DNA of 64,000 bases from NCBI GenBank assembly GCA_017432005.1, contig JAFRKA010000016.1, positions 81,380-145,379 on the forward strand. The letters run 5' to 3'. The DNA is from Erysipelotrichaceae bacterium (lineage in GTDB: Bacteria; Bacillota_I; Bacilli_A; Erysipelotrichales; Erysipelotrichaceae). Positions 17,447 through 26,015 of the stretch are shown here, one piece after another. The notes beneath the pieces are model-generated. The model saw nothing but the letters and a program-made list of their open reading frames with translations. It was not told the DNA's origin and made no database searches. Within the stretch, counting starts at the first letter, position 1; every line of letters starts with the position of its first letter. The position numbers were made by a program, and so were the translations under genes.

Positions 17447-17474
17447 GGGGCTGAACTCATTATGAGTCAGCCCC
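17447..17474 (-). terminator. Terminator after the flotillin gene (possibly bidirectional)
   Basis: GGGGCTGA pairs with TCAGCCCC, and the inner CTCAT/ATGAG extends the stem. On the minus strand it is followed by CTTTATTATTT, and it lies ten bases after the flotillin stop codon. Confidence 0.78.
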
Positions 17475-17483
17475 TGATGTGTT

Positions 17484-18905
17484 TTAGCTGTTATCTTTTT
17501 CCAAACCCGTGACATTGATGTTTTTATTTACTTTAGCATCGTAGGTATTAGCTTTCATTATCTCCTTGAGGTCAACACCGGTCGCTTCAGACATCGTATC
17601 GAAGACTTGTTTCATGATGACAGGCATATTGCCTGAGACCTGTGATACACCGCTTTCACCGTTACCGGAATCGTAGATCGTTACTTTATCGATAGCACTG
17701 ATTGGCCTTGCGATCTCGGCAGCCAGCTGAGGCATGATCTTGATCATCATTTCAGCCATGGCAGCACCATTGTATTTCTGGTAAGCTTCAGCTTTCTTTT
17801 CCATAGCTTCTGCTTCGGCGATACCTTTCTGTCTGATGGCTTCAGCTTCAGCCTTTCCTTTGGCTTCAATGGCTTCAGCTTCCATCTGCGCCAGATATCT
17901 TTTTGCTTCAGCTTCTTTTCTGGTCCTGATCAGATCAGCTTCAGCTTCCTGTTCACTGGCATACCTGTTGGCATCAGCCTGTTTCTCGATCGTTGCAGCA
18001 AGTTCCTGTTCACGGACTTCAACTTCTTTCTTGCGCAGTTCCGTTTCTCTTTCAGCTTTGGCGATCTGAGCATTTACGGTAGCAGTCTGAATGCTTTTTT
18101 CCTGTTCCTGTTTCTGGATCTCATAGGCTGCATCAGCCATAGCGATCTTCTTATCAGATTCCAGTTTCAGTTCAGCCTGCCTGATGGCCAGTTCATTGTT
18201 TCTTTGAGCGATCTGTGTCTCCGCATCGACTCTGGCATCATTGGCTGCCTTGTCGGCCTTGGCTTTGGCGATAGCGACGTCTCTGTCGGCTTCGGCTTTG
18301 GCGATCTGAGCATCTTTCTTGATCTTGGAAGTATTGTCCATACCCAGATCATTGATCAGACCGTTCTCATCGATGACGTTCTGGATATTGCAGGAGAGGA
18401 TCTCGATACCGAGTTTCTCCATATCCTTGCTGGCTTTGGCCATGACCTGATCAGAGAATGAATCACGGTCAGTATTGATCGTCTTGAGATCGAGCGTACC
18501 GATGATCTCGCGCATATTGCCCTGTAATGAATCCTGAAGCTCGAGAGCGATATCTTCTGGCCTCTTGTTCAGGAAGTTTCTTTCGGCCTTCAGCATGCCT
18601 TCCGGTGAAGTATCGACTCTGACCTTGGCGATCGCATCGACTTTGACATTGATGAAATCGTTGGTCGGAATGAATGTATCTGTCTTGATATCGACTGATA
18701 TCTGACCCAGATGGAGATGATCGACTTTTTCCAGGAAGGGAAGTTTGAATCCCGCCCGGCCGATCAGCACCTTTGGCGTCTTCTTGAGACCGGAAATGAT
18801 AATGGCTACATCCGGTGAGGCTTTCACATAACCACAGAAGATAAAGATCAGAAAGCTCACAGTAAGGATAACAGCCGGAATAAGATAGATCATGATTCTG
18901 TTCAT
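17484..18905 (-). CDS. floT: Flotillin-like SPFH/Band 7 protein
   Basis: Membrane-scaffold protein of the FloT/YuaG type, 473 residues. A single hydrophobic segment at the N terminus (about 4-24) is followed by the SPFH domain (ISVDIKTDTFIPTNDFINVKVDA near residue 50). From about residue 200 comes a long Ala/Glu/Lys-rich coiled coil with many EAEA-type repeats. The start at 18905 is chosen because AAGGAGGG lies just upstream; an upstream in-frame start at 18962 lies within the riboswitch terminator. Flotillins organise functional membrane microdomains. The 155-base leader carries a manganese riboswitch, an unusual regulator for this family. Confidence 0.9.
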   Translation of the reverse strand: MNRIMIYLIPAVILTVSFLIFIFCGYVKASPDVAIIISGLKKTPKVLIGRAGFKLPFLEKVDHLHLGQISVDIKTDTFIPTNDFINVKVDAIAKVRVDTSPEGMLKAERNFLNKRPEDIALELQDSLQGNMREIIGTLDLKTINTDRDSFSDQVMAKASKDMEKLGIEILSCNIQNVIDENGLINDLGMDNTSKIKKDAQIAKAEADRDVAIAKAKADKAANDARVDAETQIAQRNNELAIRQAELKLESDKKIAMADAAYEIQKQEQEKSIQTATVNAQIAKAERETELRKKEVEVREQELAATIEKQADANRYASEQEAEADLIRTRKEAEAKRYLAQMEAEAIEAKGKAEAEAIRQKGIAEAEAMEKKAEAYQKYNGAAMAEMMIKIMPQLAAEIARPISAIDKVTIYDSGNGESGVSQVSGNMPVIMKQVFDTMSEATGVDLKEIMKANTYDAKVNKNINVTGLEKDNS

Positions 18906-18945
18906 TGTATTACCCTCCTTTATTAGTGTTCCTGACTGAGTCCAA

Positions 18946-19060
18946 GATAATAAAAGACTCATGCAGGATATACATGAGTCTTACTGTTTAAAGTGAGCCG
19001 GATCATTATTGATCGTTGTGACGGCTTTACTTCCTTAAAAGGACGTTACTCCCTCAATGT
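18946..19060 (-). promoter_or_regulatory. yybP-ykoY (Mn2+) riboswitch with overlapping terminator
   Basis: Read on the minus strand, the leader contains the two conserved loops of the yybP-ykoY aptamer. GGAGTAAC lies at 19053-19046 and GTAAGA at 18984-18979, with the CCGTCA..ACG..CCGGCTCAC core between them. Helix P1 is formed by TGAG (19056-19053) with CTCA (18978-18975) and extended by ACA/TGT. The 3' strand of P1 is also the left arm of a 10-bp terminator stem (AAGACTCATG, 18982-18973, with CATGAGTCTT, 18963-18954) that runs into TTTATTAT. Mn2+ binding should stabilise P1 and block the terminator, turning flotillin on. Confidence 0.87.
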
Positions 19061-19066
19061 ATCTTG

Positions 19067-19095
19067 ATTATATCAGAGGTTCACATGACCGTCAA
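19067..19095 (-). promoter_or_regulatory. Sigma-A promoter of the riboswitch-flotillin transcript
   Basis: TTGACG (19095-19090), a 17-base spacer and a perfect TATAAT (19072-19067). The expected start point near 19060 is the first base of riboswitch helix P1. Confidence 0.88.
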
Positions 19096-19110
19096 GTGTT
19101 TTTGTAAAAG

Positions 19111-19134
19111 AAAAGACAATTTTACTTGTCTTTT
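19111..19134. terminator. AT-rich hairpin between the divergent flotillin and plsC promoters
   Basis: AAAAGACAA pairs with TTGTCTTTT over a six-base loop, with T-runs possible on both strands. No gene ends here, so it may insulate the two promoters. Apart from this hairpin, the riboswitch and the two promoters, I see nothing in the 375-base gap 18906-19280. Confidence 0.45.
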
Positions 19135-19244
19135 CATGAAACTAGTGGTTTTTTTGGGAGGAATGGAAGAAAAAATGATTTTCTTTCACCCCTATATTAT
19201 CAGTACTATGTGAAAGAATGATGAAACAAGATTGTTTATCATCC

Positions 19245-19273
19245 TTGATTAATCACTGATAAAGAACGATAAT
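19245..19273 (+). promoter_or_regulatory. Promoter of plsC with start point at the GTG codon
   Basis: TTGATT (19245-19250), a 17-base spacer and GATAAT (19268-19273). The start codon GTG begins eight bases after the -10 box, where transcription should start; no SD sequence is present. Confidence 0.65.
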
Positions 19274-19280
19274 ACTTTCT

Positions 19281-19952
19281 GTGAAAAACTACGATGAACT
19301 CAATGAAGAAGAATTCCTGAAAAGATATGTATCAGCCAACGAGATCCCTTACCGGATCCTGACCTGGCCGATGATCGTGCTGGCTCAGATCCTTTATCGT
19401 CCGAAAGCCTACGGGGTCGATGATATCCCTGATGATGAAGCGATCATCATCGCAACGAATCATCGTGCTGCACCTGATCCGGCTTTTATCATCAATGCTT
19501 ACCGTAAAAGACCGATCAGATATATGGCAAAACGCAAACTGAATGACGGTCCGTTCGGTCTGATCTTCCGTCTGGCGCTGACGATCCCGGTCGACAGGAG
19601 CCGTAAAGCTACGAAAGCAGTCTCAGCTGCTGAACTGGTGCTGCACAATAAAGGCGTCATCGGTATCTTCCCGGAAGGGACCCGCAATCACAGTGATGAT
19701 ATCCTGCTGCCGTTCAAATACGGAGCCGTCTCACTGGCTCAGAAGACCGGCGCTTATCTTGTACCGTCAGTCAATGTCGGAAGATATGTTCCTTTCCGTT
19801 CAAGAGTGGAAACGTACTTTGCCAAGCCATATAAGATCGCTGTTGATGCGGATCTGGACGTTGAGAACGAAAAGCTCAGACAGATCATGTACGATCTGTA
19901 TGTGGAACACGCAAAGGATGATGAGAAAGTAAAAAAACTGCACAAACAATAA
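19281..19952 (+). CDS. plsC: 1-acyl-sn-glycerol-3-phosphate acyltransferase
   Basis: Acylates lysophosphatidic acid to phosphatidic acid in membrane lipid synthesis. The NHRAAPD motif (residues 60-66) holds the catalytic His61 and Asp66, and FPEGTRNH (130-137) binds the glycerol phosphate. A hydrophobic N-terminal segment (about 28-40) suggests membrane association. The frame opens with GTG at 19281. There is no SD sequence, and the promoter placement suggests a leaderless mRNA. The stop codon overlaps the left arm of the terminator. Confidence 0.9.
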   Translation: MKNYDELNEEEFLKRYVSANEIPYRILTWPMIVLAQILYRPKAYGVDDIPDDEAIIIATNHRAAPDPAFIINAYRKRPIRYMAKRKLNDGPFGLIFRLALTIPVDRSRKATKAVSAAELVLHNKGVIGIFPEGTRNHSDDILLPFKYGAVSLAQKTGAYLVPSVNVGRYVPFRSRVETYFAKPYKIAVDADLDVENEKLRQIMYDLYVEHAKDDEKVKKLHKQ

Positions 19953-19973
19953 AAGATCCTGAGGATCTTTTAT
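19951..19973 (+). terminator. Terminator of plsC
   Basis: AAAAGATCC pairs with GGATCTTTT over the three-base loop TGA; the stem begins inside the stop codon. Confidence 0.8.
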
Positions 19974-20003
19974 TTCAAATTATAGATTTTTCTGTTGCTA
20001 CAG

Positions 20004-20192
20004 TTATCCGGCTATGTTCTGAATGACTTTGCTTCTGCATGCGCCGTATTCGCATTGTTCTAAACCGGATTCTTCATTCAGTTTCCATATATGCTCACCA
20101 TAAAGAGGGCATTCATTCACATCAAAGACATGAAATCAGCCATTAACTTTTTCAAGATCTTTGTTATCCAGCCTTCTACGTTTCTTATCCAT
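20004..20192 (-). pseudogene. Small gene with double-glycine-type leader, interrupted by TGA
   Basis: A 62-codon frame on the minus strand. It has a good SD (AAAGGA, eight bases before the ATG at 20192) and a promoter (TTACAG, 18 bases, TAGAAT). The first 18 residues read MDKKRRRLDNKDLEKVNG, close to leaders of secreted peptides that end in LxxxELxxVxGG. Codon 19, where the second glycine is expected, is TGA (20138-20136), one base from GGA. The frame then continues for 43 codons with Cys at three sites (NECPLYG, QCEYGAC) to a TAA at 20004-20006. A nonsense mutation is the simplest reading; a sequencing error cannot be excluded. This gene accounts for most of the gap 19953-20311. Confidence 0.6.
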
Positions 20193-20311
20193 TGTCTGTT
20201 CCTTTCGTTTTATTCTACGCTATTTACGTAATGTTCTGTAATTATTTACGAGGGAATATTTAAAAAGGCAAATATATTTGAATAACAACACATCAATGAA
20301 CTGATGCGTTA

Positions 20312-22216
20312 TTATGCTTTAGGCAGGAATTTCCTGAGCTGTTGTATCGGTACAGGGCGTGAATATTTGAATCCCTGCAGATAGGAAGCAGACATTCCTT
20401 TACAGCGCTTTTCATCTGAATCATCTTCTACACCTTCATAGAGCACAGAGTATTCCATGTCTTTGAACATGTGAGCCAGATTCTCAACGATCTTTTCCGA
20501 ACGCTGGCTCTTGCCGCTGGAGATGACCAGAGAACGGTCGAATATGATGATATCGAACGGCAGTTCCATGATCCTTTCCATATTGGAATAACCGGTCCCA
20601 AAGTCATCAAGATAGAAGTAGATGCCTTCATGACGCAGTTCATCGATCTTTTTCTTCATCATCATGAAGTCCAGTTCACTGCGGGATTCGGTGAGTTCGA
20701 TCGCGATCTTTTCACCCGCTATGTCGTTTTCTTTAATGATGCGGCTGATATCGGAACAGAAGTTGTCATCTTTCAGTTCTTTGATCGAGACGTTGACGCT
20801 GATCCTTTCGATCCCGTATCCTTCTTCCAGCAGGCGTTTCAGTTACTTGCAGGTCTTGTTCAGGATGATCTAAGTCAGGATGTGGATGAAACCGTTGTTT
20901 TCAGCCATCGGGATGAACATATCCGGGAAGACGATACCGGTCTTCTCCAGATCGAGACGCATTAGAGCTTCAGCCGTATCGAAGCGACCGGTCTGAAGGT
21001 TGAAGACCGGCTGACAGAAGACCAGGACTCTTTCATCTTCAGGATCATGTTTATTGTAGATATCAGTCAGTTCGTTCAGGACATAATCAGCCTGATTGAA
21101 ACGTTCGTTGTCTTTTGATTCGACGCGGTAGATACTGTTTTCCGGAAGCCGGCTGTTAATGCTGCGGATGAGACCGACATAGCCGTTGATCCTGCTTACT
21201 TCATCATCTGATTCGCCGACGACGATCTTGAACGGCTGCTGGAAACGGTCATACTGTTTCCTGAAGTCACTGATGACGGCTTCGATCTTCTGTTCATAAT
21301 CAGGGTTTTTGCGTTTGGAAGCCATCAGGATAAGATGGCCGTTACCGAGCTGGAAGACGACGCAGCCTTTAAAGTATTCGGTTGAGATCCGGCGGACTTC
21401 AGTGCGGATATCTTCAGGGAGCTCGTTTCCTTTGGCATCAAATTCCAGCAGCTGCAGACTCATGAAGATGAACGGGATCTTTCGTCTGTACTTATCCGCG
21501 ACATAGCTTTCGATCGCCTGGATATTGACTGTGCCCGTCGAGAGGTTATATGGATTGGAGTGGATGATATACATCATGGCGATGACCGGGAAAACGAAGG
21601 TCATCGTCGTCAGTGAAGACTGACGCAGAGGCAGCTGAGCTATTCTGATCACGATGGCAATGAGCATCGTTCCATAGAAGCCGAGCATTGCGCGTCTGTA
21701 TATGTATGATCGAGCCCATCTCATCAGGAACATCAGGAATAAGACATAGATCAGATAGCCGATCACATAGATGTTCGTCTTGTTTATTACGGTTCCGTCT
21801 TCCTGGATCCCGAAACCGGTGCCGATCAGAGACCTGGTGAAGTCATAGCCGATGATGGCAAAGAAAAGCACATTGGAGAAGATCGCGATCTTTCTGGCTT
21901 TTGCGTGATCCATTTCGGAGACGACCGTGATATACAGGGTGAACAGGAAGAATGTATTGAAGAGCAGGGCATGATAAAGGATCCTCTGTACGTAGATAAG
22001 CGTATAAAAAGCAGGATCGTTCTTTGTCAACAGTGCATGATATGAGATATTGACCAGAGCTACCAGCATCAGCATGCCGATGATATTGATAAAAATATAA
22101 TAGCTGCGGTTGCGGTTGACGAATGAAGTCATAAGCAGAATGATCATGACTAAACAGACAGCCACGACTGCTATATCACCAACAACCATGTAATTGTCAA
22201 AACTGGTCTGGATCAT
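20312..22216 (-). pseudogene. Membrane EAL-domain protein (c-di-GMP phosphodiesterase type) with two in-frame stops
   Basis: The first 448 codons encode about six to seven membrane helices, a middle region resembling a degenerate GGDEF domain, and the start of an EAL domain (FCQPVFNLQTG, EALMRL). Then TAG (20872-20870) and, nine codons later, TAA (20845-20843) interrupt the frame. Beyond them the same frame goes on with typical EAL sequence: ISVNVSIKEL, IAIELTESRSE, YLDDFGTGYSN, a DRSLV block and YLQGFKYSRPVP, to a stop near 20312. No frameshift is needed. The full protein would be about 634 residues. Without read-through the EAL domain is lost, leaving only the membrane and middle parts. Confidence 0.82.
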
Positions 22217-22300
22217 AAGAATGGTACTATATCTCAGTCAGAAAACTGTCGTTTTTCCAACGTTTATTACATCTAAATTATTACGAATTTCATTTATTCA

Positions 22301-22328
22301 AAAATCACCGCGATATGACCGCGGTGAT
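22301..22328 (-). terminator. Terminator after the lipoprotein nucleotidase
   Basis: ATCACCGCG pairs with CGCGGTGAT over a seven-base loop; on the minus strand it runs into TTTTTG. Confidence 0.82.
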
Positions 22329-22351
22329 CAGATGATTGATCATTCTGGTTT

Positions 22352-24001
22352 CTATTTTACGATGATCCTGCCTTCGACATCAGTGTATCTGTCAGAGAAA
22401 TCATCGATCAATTGAGCATAATCGATCAGAGCATTGATATCAGTTACAGCACAACTGATGATCGGTTCGCATTCCATGAACATCGTCGTACCGTCGCCTC
22501 CCGAATACAGGACGTAATCTGAAGCTCCGACAGTATAAGTCTTTTTTGGATCAAGAGGTTCATATTCTCCGTCTATGAGGACATAGACGTCCTTGACTCT
22601 CCTGGCATCAGAAGAGAAACCGGCGAAGACGTTGTTTTCATCCTGTATCACTGCTGATTCGATCGAGGTATCGATCGTGTATTTAAGTCCGGAGGTCTGA
22701 AGGAAAGATCCGGCTTCACCTACAGGATTTCCGTCCAGTTTATAGATCGCTTCGGTATTGCGTGAACAGTATTCAAGGGCATCAAGGATATTCTGACCGG
22801 TGGCGTAGCAGGATGAGAGTTCGTTCTGGAAAGGATTCACGCTCAGCAGATCGTTGTAAGTGACGGTCCCGGCTTTCAGATCAGCTCTGACACCGCCGCC
22901 GTTGACGAAACCGATCTGAGTATTCAGAGCATAGCGGTAGGCATCGGCGACGAAATTACCGGCTTCTGTTTCTCTGTTTCTGGACATTCTGACCCCTTCA
23001 TCATCGAAGGCTCTGATCGGATGATCGGTCTCAAAGACTTCCTGGGAGAGGATCTGATCGAGTTCACTGTTGGCTTCTTCGACCGCTTTGTCGATCGTCG
23101 TATCCTTGCCTGCGTATTCCGTCACCAGCATGGTGCTGATCGTACCGTCCTTGCCGATGATGAGTTCACCGACTGCTTCCAGTTTCGTACCGGCAGAACA
23201 GATCTTTACTTCTTTTCCTTCCTTGTTGTAACAGAAATCCTCAGCGATCAAAGAATGAGAATGGCCGTCGAGGACGGCATCGATACCGCTGGTGCTGCAG
23301 ATCATGGTGATGCAGTCATACGGATTATATGCTTCTACAGAACCGAGATGTGAAAGAGCGACGACATAGTCCGCACCTTCTTTTCTGGCACTGTCGACAG
23401 CGTTTTGAACTCTTCTGGCAAGTTCCTCGCCGGAATCATCGATACCGAAATCATAGACGTATTCCCCGTCTTCTTTAAAATGTTCCGGAGTCGAAGATGT
23501 TACAGATGTAGGAGTCGTGATGCCGACGAAGGCAACTTTGACGCCGTCAAAGTCTTTGATGACGTATCCCGGGAGATCTTTAAAGATATCTTCTTTCGAT
23601 CCTGAATAGACAGAGTTGCAGATGACAGGCTGAAATTCCATCATCGAGATGAGTTTTGAAAGCTGATCCATACCGTAATCGAATTCGTGATTGCCGATCG
23701 CTACAGCATCATAATCCATTTTGTTCATGATATTGATGATGATCTCACCTTTGGAAAGTGAACCCAGTGCTCCGCCCTGAATGAAGTCGCCGGTATCGAC
23801 GAGAGCTACATAGGGGTGTTCAGTCTTGGCATCATCGACCAGCGCTTTGACGGAAGACAGCGTGACGTTCTCATCGACTCCGCAATGGACATCAGCTGTG
23901 AAGAAGATGTATATATCATCTTTGAGTTCTTTCTTTCTGCTGCAGGAGCAAAGAGTCAGACACATCATGATAATGATCAATATTGCACTTGATTTTTTCA
24001 T
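22352..24001 (-). CDS. Surface lipoprotein 5'-nucleotidase/cyclic phosphodiesterase
   Basis: Extracellular version of the UshA family. The lipoprotein signal ends in LTLCSC (Cys near residue 19). The metal-binding motifs follow in order: FTADVHCGVD, VDTGDFIQGG, AIGNHEFDYG, SHLG and DGHSHS. The C-terminal nucleotidase domain includes GFVNGGGVRADL and ASDYVLYSGGDGTTMF. It should release phosphate and nucleosides from external nucleotides. A cytoplasmic relative lies at 1368-2888. It is a single gene with its own terminator. Confidence 0.9.
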   Translation of the reverse strand: MKKSSAILIIIMMCLTLCSCSRKKELKDDIYIFFTADVHCGVDENVTLSSVKALVDDAKTEHPYVALVDTGDFIQGGALGSLSKGEIIINIMNKMDYDAVAIGNHEFDYGMDQLSKLISMMEFQPVICNSVYSGSKEDIFKDLPGYVIKDFDGVKVAFVGITTPTSVTSSTPEHFKEDGEYVYDFGIDDSGEELARRVQNAVDSARKEGADYVVALSHLGSVEAYNPYDCITMICSTSGIDAVLDGHSHSLIAEDFCYNKEGKEVKICSAGTKLEAVGELIIGKDGTISTMLVTEYAGKDTTIDKAVEEANSELDQILSQEVFETDHPIRAFDDEGVRMSRNRETEAGNFVADAYRYALNTQIGFVNGGGVRADLKAGTVTYNDLLSVNPFQNELSSCYATGQNILDALEYCSRNTEAIYKLDGNPVGEAGSFLQTSGLKYTIDTSIESAVIQDENNVFAGFSSDARRVKDVYVLIDGEYEPLDPKKTYTVGASDYVLYSGGDGTTMFMECEPIISCAVTDINALIDYAQLIDDFSDRYTDVEGRIIVK

Positions 24002-24056
24002 CTATGAAACCCTCTTGATATGTATTATTATATTATTTCTTATCCGGATATGATGA

Positions 24057-24083
24057 GAAAAACAGAGACTTTTCAGTCTCTGT
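24057..24083 (-). terminator. Terminator of the marR-ABC exporter operon
   Basis: ACAGAGACT pairs with AGTCTCTGT over a GAAA tetraloop (minus strand) and runs into TTTTTC. Confidence 0.85.
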
Positions 24084-24089
24084 TGTCTG

Positions 24090-26015
24090 TTATTCAAGTT
24101 CAAAGGCACCGGTATAAAGCTGATAGTATGTTCCTTTCATCGCCAGCAGCTGATCGTGTGTACCTCTTTCGATGATGTGACCGTGATCGAGGACCATGAT
24201 TGCATCAGAGTTGCGGACTGTTGACAGACGATGGGCGATGACGAAGACCGTTCTTCCTTCCATCAGATTGTCCATGCCTTTCTGGACCAGTGCTTCGGTC
24301 CTGGTATCGATGGATGATGTAGCTTCATCCAGGATCATGACCGGCGGATTGGCGACAGCGGCTCTGGCGATCGAGATGAGCTGTCTTTGTCCCTGTGACA
24401 GCTGTGAACCGTTACCTGTCAGCATCGTGTCATATCCTTCCGGCAGACGGTTGATGAAGTCATCCGCATTGGCCAGTTTGGCGGCAGCGATACATTCTTC
24501 ATCCGTGGCATAGAGGTTGCCGTAGCGGATATTATCCATGACGGTTCCGGTGAAGAGGTTAACATCCTGCAATACCATACCCAGCGATCTTCTCAGATCC
24601 GGTTTTCTGATCTTGTTGATGTTGATGCCGTCATAGCGGATCTTGCCGTCAGGGATATCGTAGAAGCGGTTGATCAGATTGGTGATCGTCGTCTTGCCGG
24701 CACCGGTAGCGCCGACGAAGGCGATCTTCTGTCCCGGATGGGCATACAGCGATACATCGAAGAGGACCTGTTTGTCCGGATTATAGGCGAAGTCGACATC
24801 GACCATCTCGATATCACCTTTGAGTTCCTTATACGTCGTCGTATGATCGCTTTGCGCATGGTAGTGTTTCCAGGCCCAGTGGCCGGTGTATTCATCACTT
24901 TCAGTGATGTTTCCGTCTTTGTCGATATTGCATTTGACCAGTGTGACATAGCCGTCATCTTCTTCACTCTTCTCGTCGATCAGGGCAAAGACGCGGTCAC
25001 TGCCGGCCAGTGCCATGGCGATCGATGATACCTGCATGGAAATCTGGGAGACTGTCTGTGACAGCTGTCTGGACAGACCCAGGAAGGAGATGATGACACC
25101 GATGCTCAGCGGTGAGAATCCGGTGATTGTCAGGTTAGGCAGGCTGATCGTTACCAGCAATCCGCCGACGATGGCCAGCAGGACATACATGATATTACCG
25201 ACATTGGCCAGGATCGGCATCAGGGCATTGGCAGTCGCGTTGGCTGTTTCGGAATCGGTAAAGAGCTGATCATTGAGTTTATCGAAAGCTGCCTTGGCTT
25301 CTTCTTCATGGTTGAAGACCTTGACGACTTTCATGCCTTCCATCATCTCTTCGATGAAACCTTCTTCATCAGCCAGCGATTTCTGCTGGGCAGCCATGTA
25401 TTTGGCACTCTTGCCGCCGAATTTTCCGGTGATCCTGAACATGATGAAGATCACCGCCATGACGACCAGACTCAGCCAGATACTGTAGTTTAGCATCGAC
25501 AGGAAGATCATCACGATCGACATGACTGACTGGATCAGGGAAGGGATGCCCTGACAGACCATCTGTCTGATCGTATCGACGTCATTGGTATAGGTGGACA
25601 TGATCTCACCGTGAGTATGGGAATCAAAGTATCTGATCGGTAATGTTTCCATGTTGTCGAACATCTCATCACGCAGAGTCTTGATCGTCTTCTGTCCGAC
25701 ATAGGACATGATCTGCGGATAGATGGCAGAACCGACCACGCCCAGCAGATCCAGCACGATCATGATCGACATGATCCTGATCAGTCCGTCTTTGACTTTT
25801 TCCAGTCCTTCGGACATGCCCGGAAGGATGACTGTATCGATCAGGGAAGCCATGTAGGAGTTGACGATGACATTGGATACAGCACTGAGGATGATACAGA
25901 TCAGCACGATAAGGAGAGAGAACTTGTGGCTGTCATAGACATACCTGACCAGTCTTAACAGCGATTTCTTGTCGATCTTTTTATTGGTCACGACTTTTCT
26001 GTTCATCGGTGGCAT
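24090..26015 (-). CDS. ABC exporter, membrane plus ATPase, second subunit
   Basis: A 641-residue fused exporter half. Six membrane helices (about residues 30-330) are followed by an ATPase domain with Walker A GATGAGKTT, signature LSQGQRQL and Walker B VMILDEATSSID. An insert of about 50 charged residues just before the ATPase domain (IDEKSEEDDGYVTLVKC through the HAQSDHTTTYKEL region) is specific to one half of heterodimeric exporters such as LmrC/D. An AAAGGAGG site lies in the end of the upstream gene, and the ATG starts directly next to its stop. Its partner is the preceding gene; multidrug or peptide export is likely. Confidence 0.9.
   Translation of the reverse strand: MPPMNRKVVTNKKIDKKSLLRLVRYVYDSHKFSLLIVLICIILSAVSNVIVNSYMASLIDTVILPGMSEGLEKVKDGLIRIMSIMIVLDLLGVVGSAIYPQIMSYVGQKTIKTLRDEMFDNMETLPIRYFDSHTHGEIMSTYTNDVDTIRQMVCQGIPSLIQSVMSIVMIFLSMLNYSIWLSLVVMAVIFIMFRITGKFGGKSAKYMAAQQKSLADEEGFIEEMMEGMKVVKVFNHEEEAKAAFDKLNDQLFTDSETANATANALMPILANVGNIMYVLLAIVGGLLVTISLPNLTITGFSPLSIGVIISFLGLSRQLSQTVSQISMQVSSIAMALAGSDRVFALIDEKSEEDDGYVTLVKCNIDKDGNITESDEYTGHWAWKHYHAQSDHTTTYKELKGDIEMVDVDFAYNPDKQVLFDVSLYAHPGQKIAFVGATGAGKTTITNLINRFYDIPDGKIRYDGININKIRKPDLRRSLGMVLQDVNLFTGTVMDNIRYGNLYATDEECIAAAKLANADDFINRLPEGYDTMLTGNGSQLSQGQRQLISIARAAVANPPVMILDEATSSIDTRTEALVQKGMDNLMEGRTVFVIAHRLSTVRNSDAIMVLDHGHIIERGTHDQLLAMKGTYYQLYTGAFELE

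Noticed and set aside
17836..18330. Repetitive sequence inside the flotillin gene as a DNA repeat array
   Set aside because: The repetition follows from Ala/Glu/Lys codons of the coiled coil typical of flotillins.
19157..19213. GGGAGG near a 16-codon frame starting MEEKM between the flotillin and plsC promoters
   Set aside because: The ATG is only a few bases from the GGAGG, the frame is very short, and no promoter or terminator supports it.
20471..20965. 164-codon plus-strand frame opposite the EAL gene
   Set aside because: It is the mirror of the EAL coding sequence; the minus strand shows clear family motifs on both sides of the stops.
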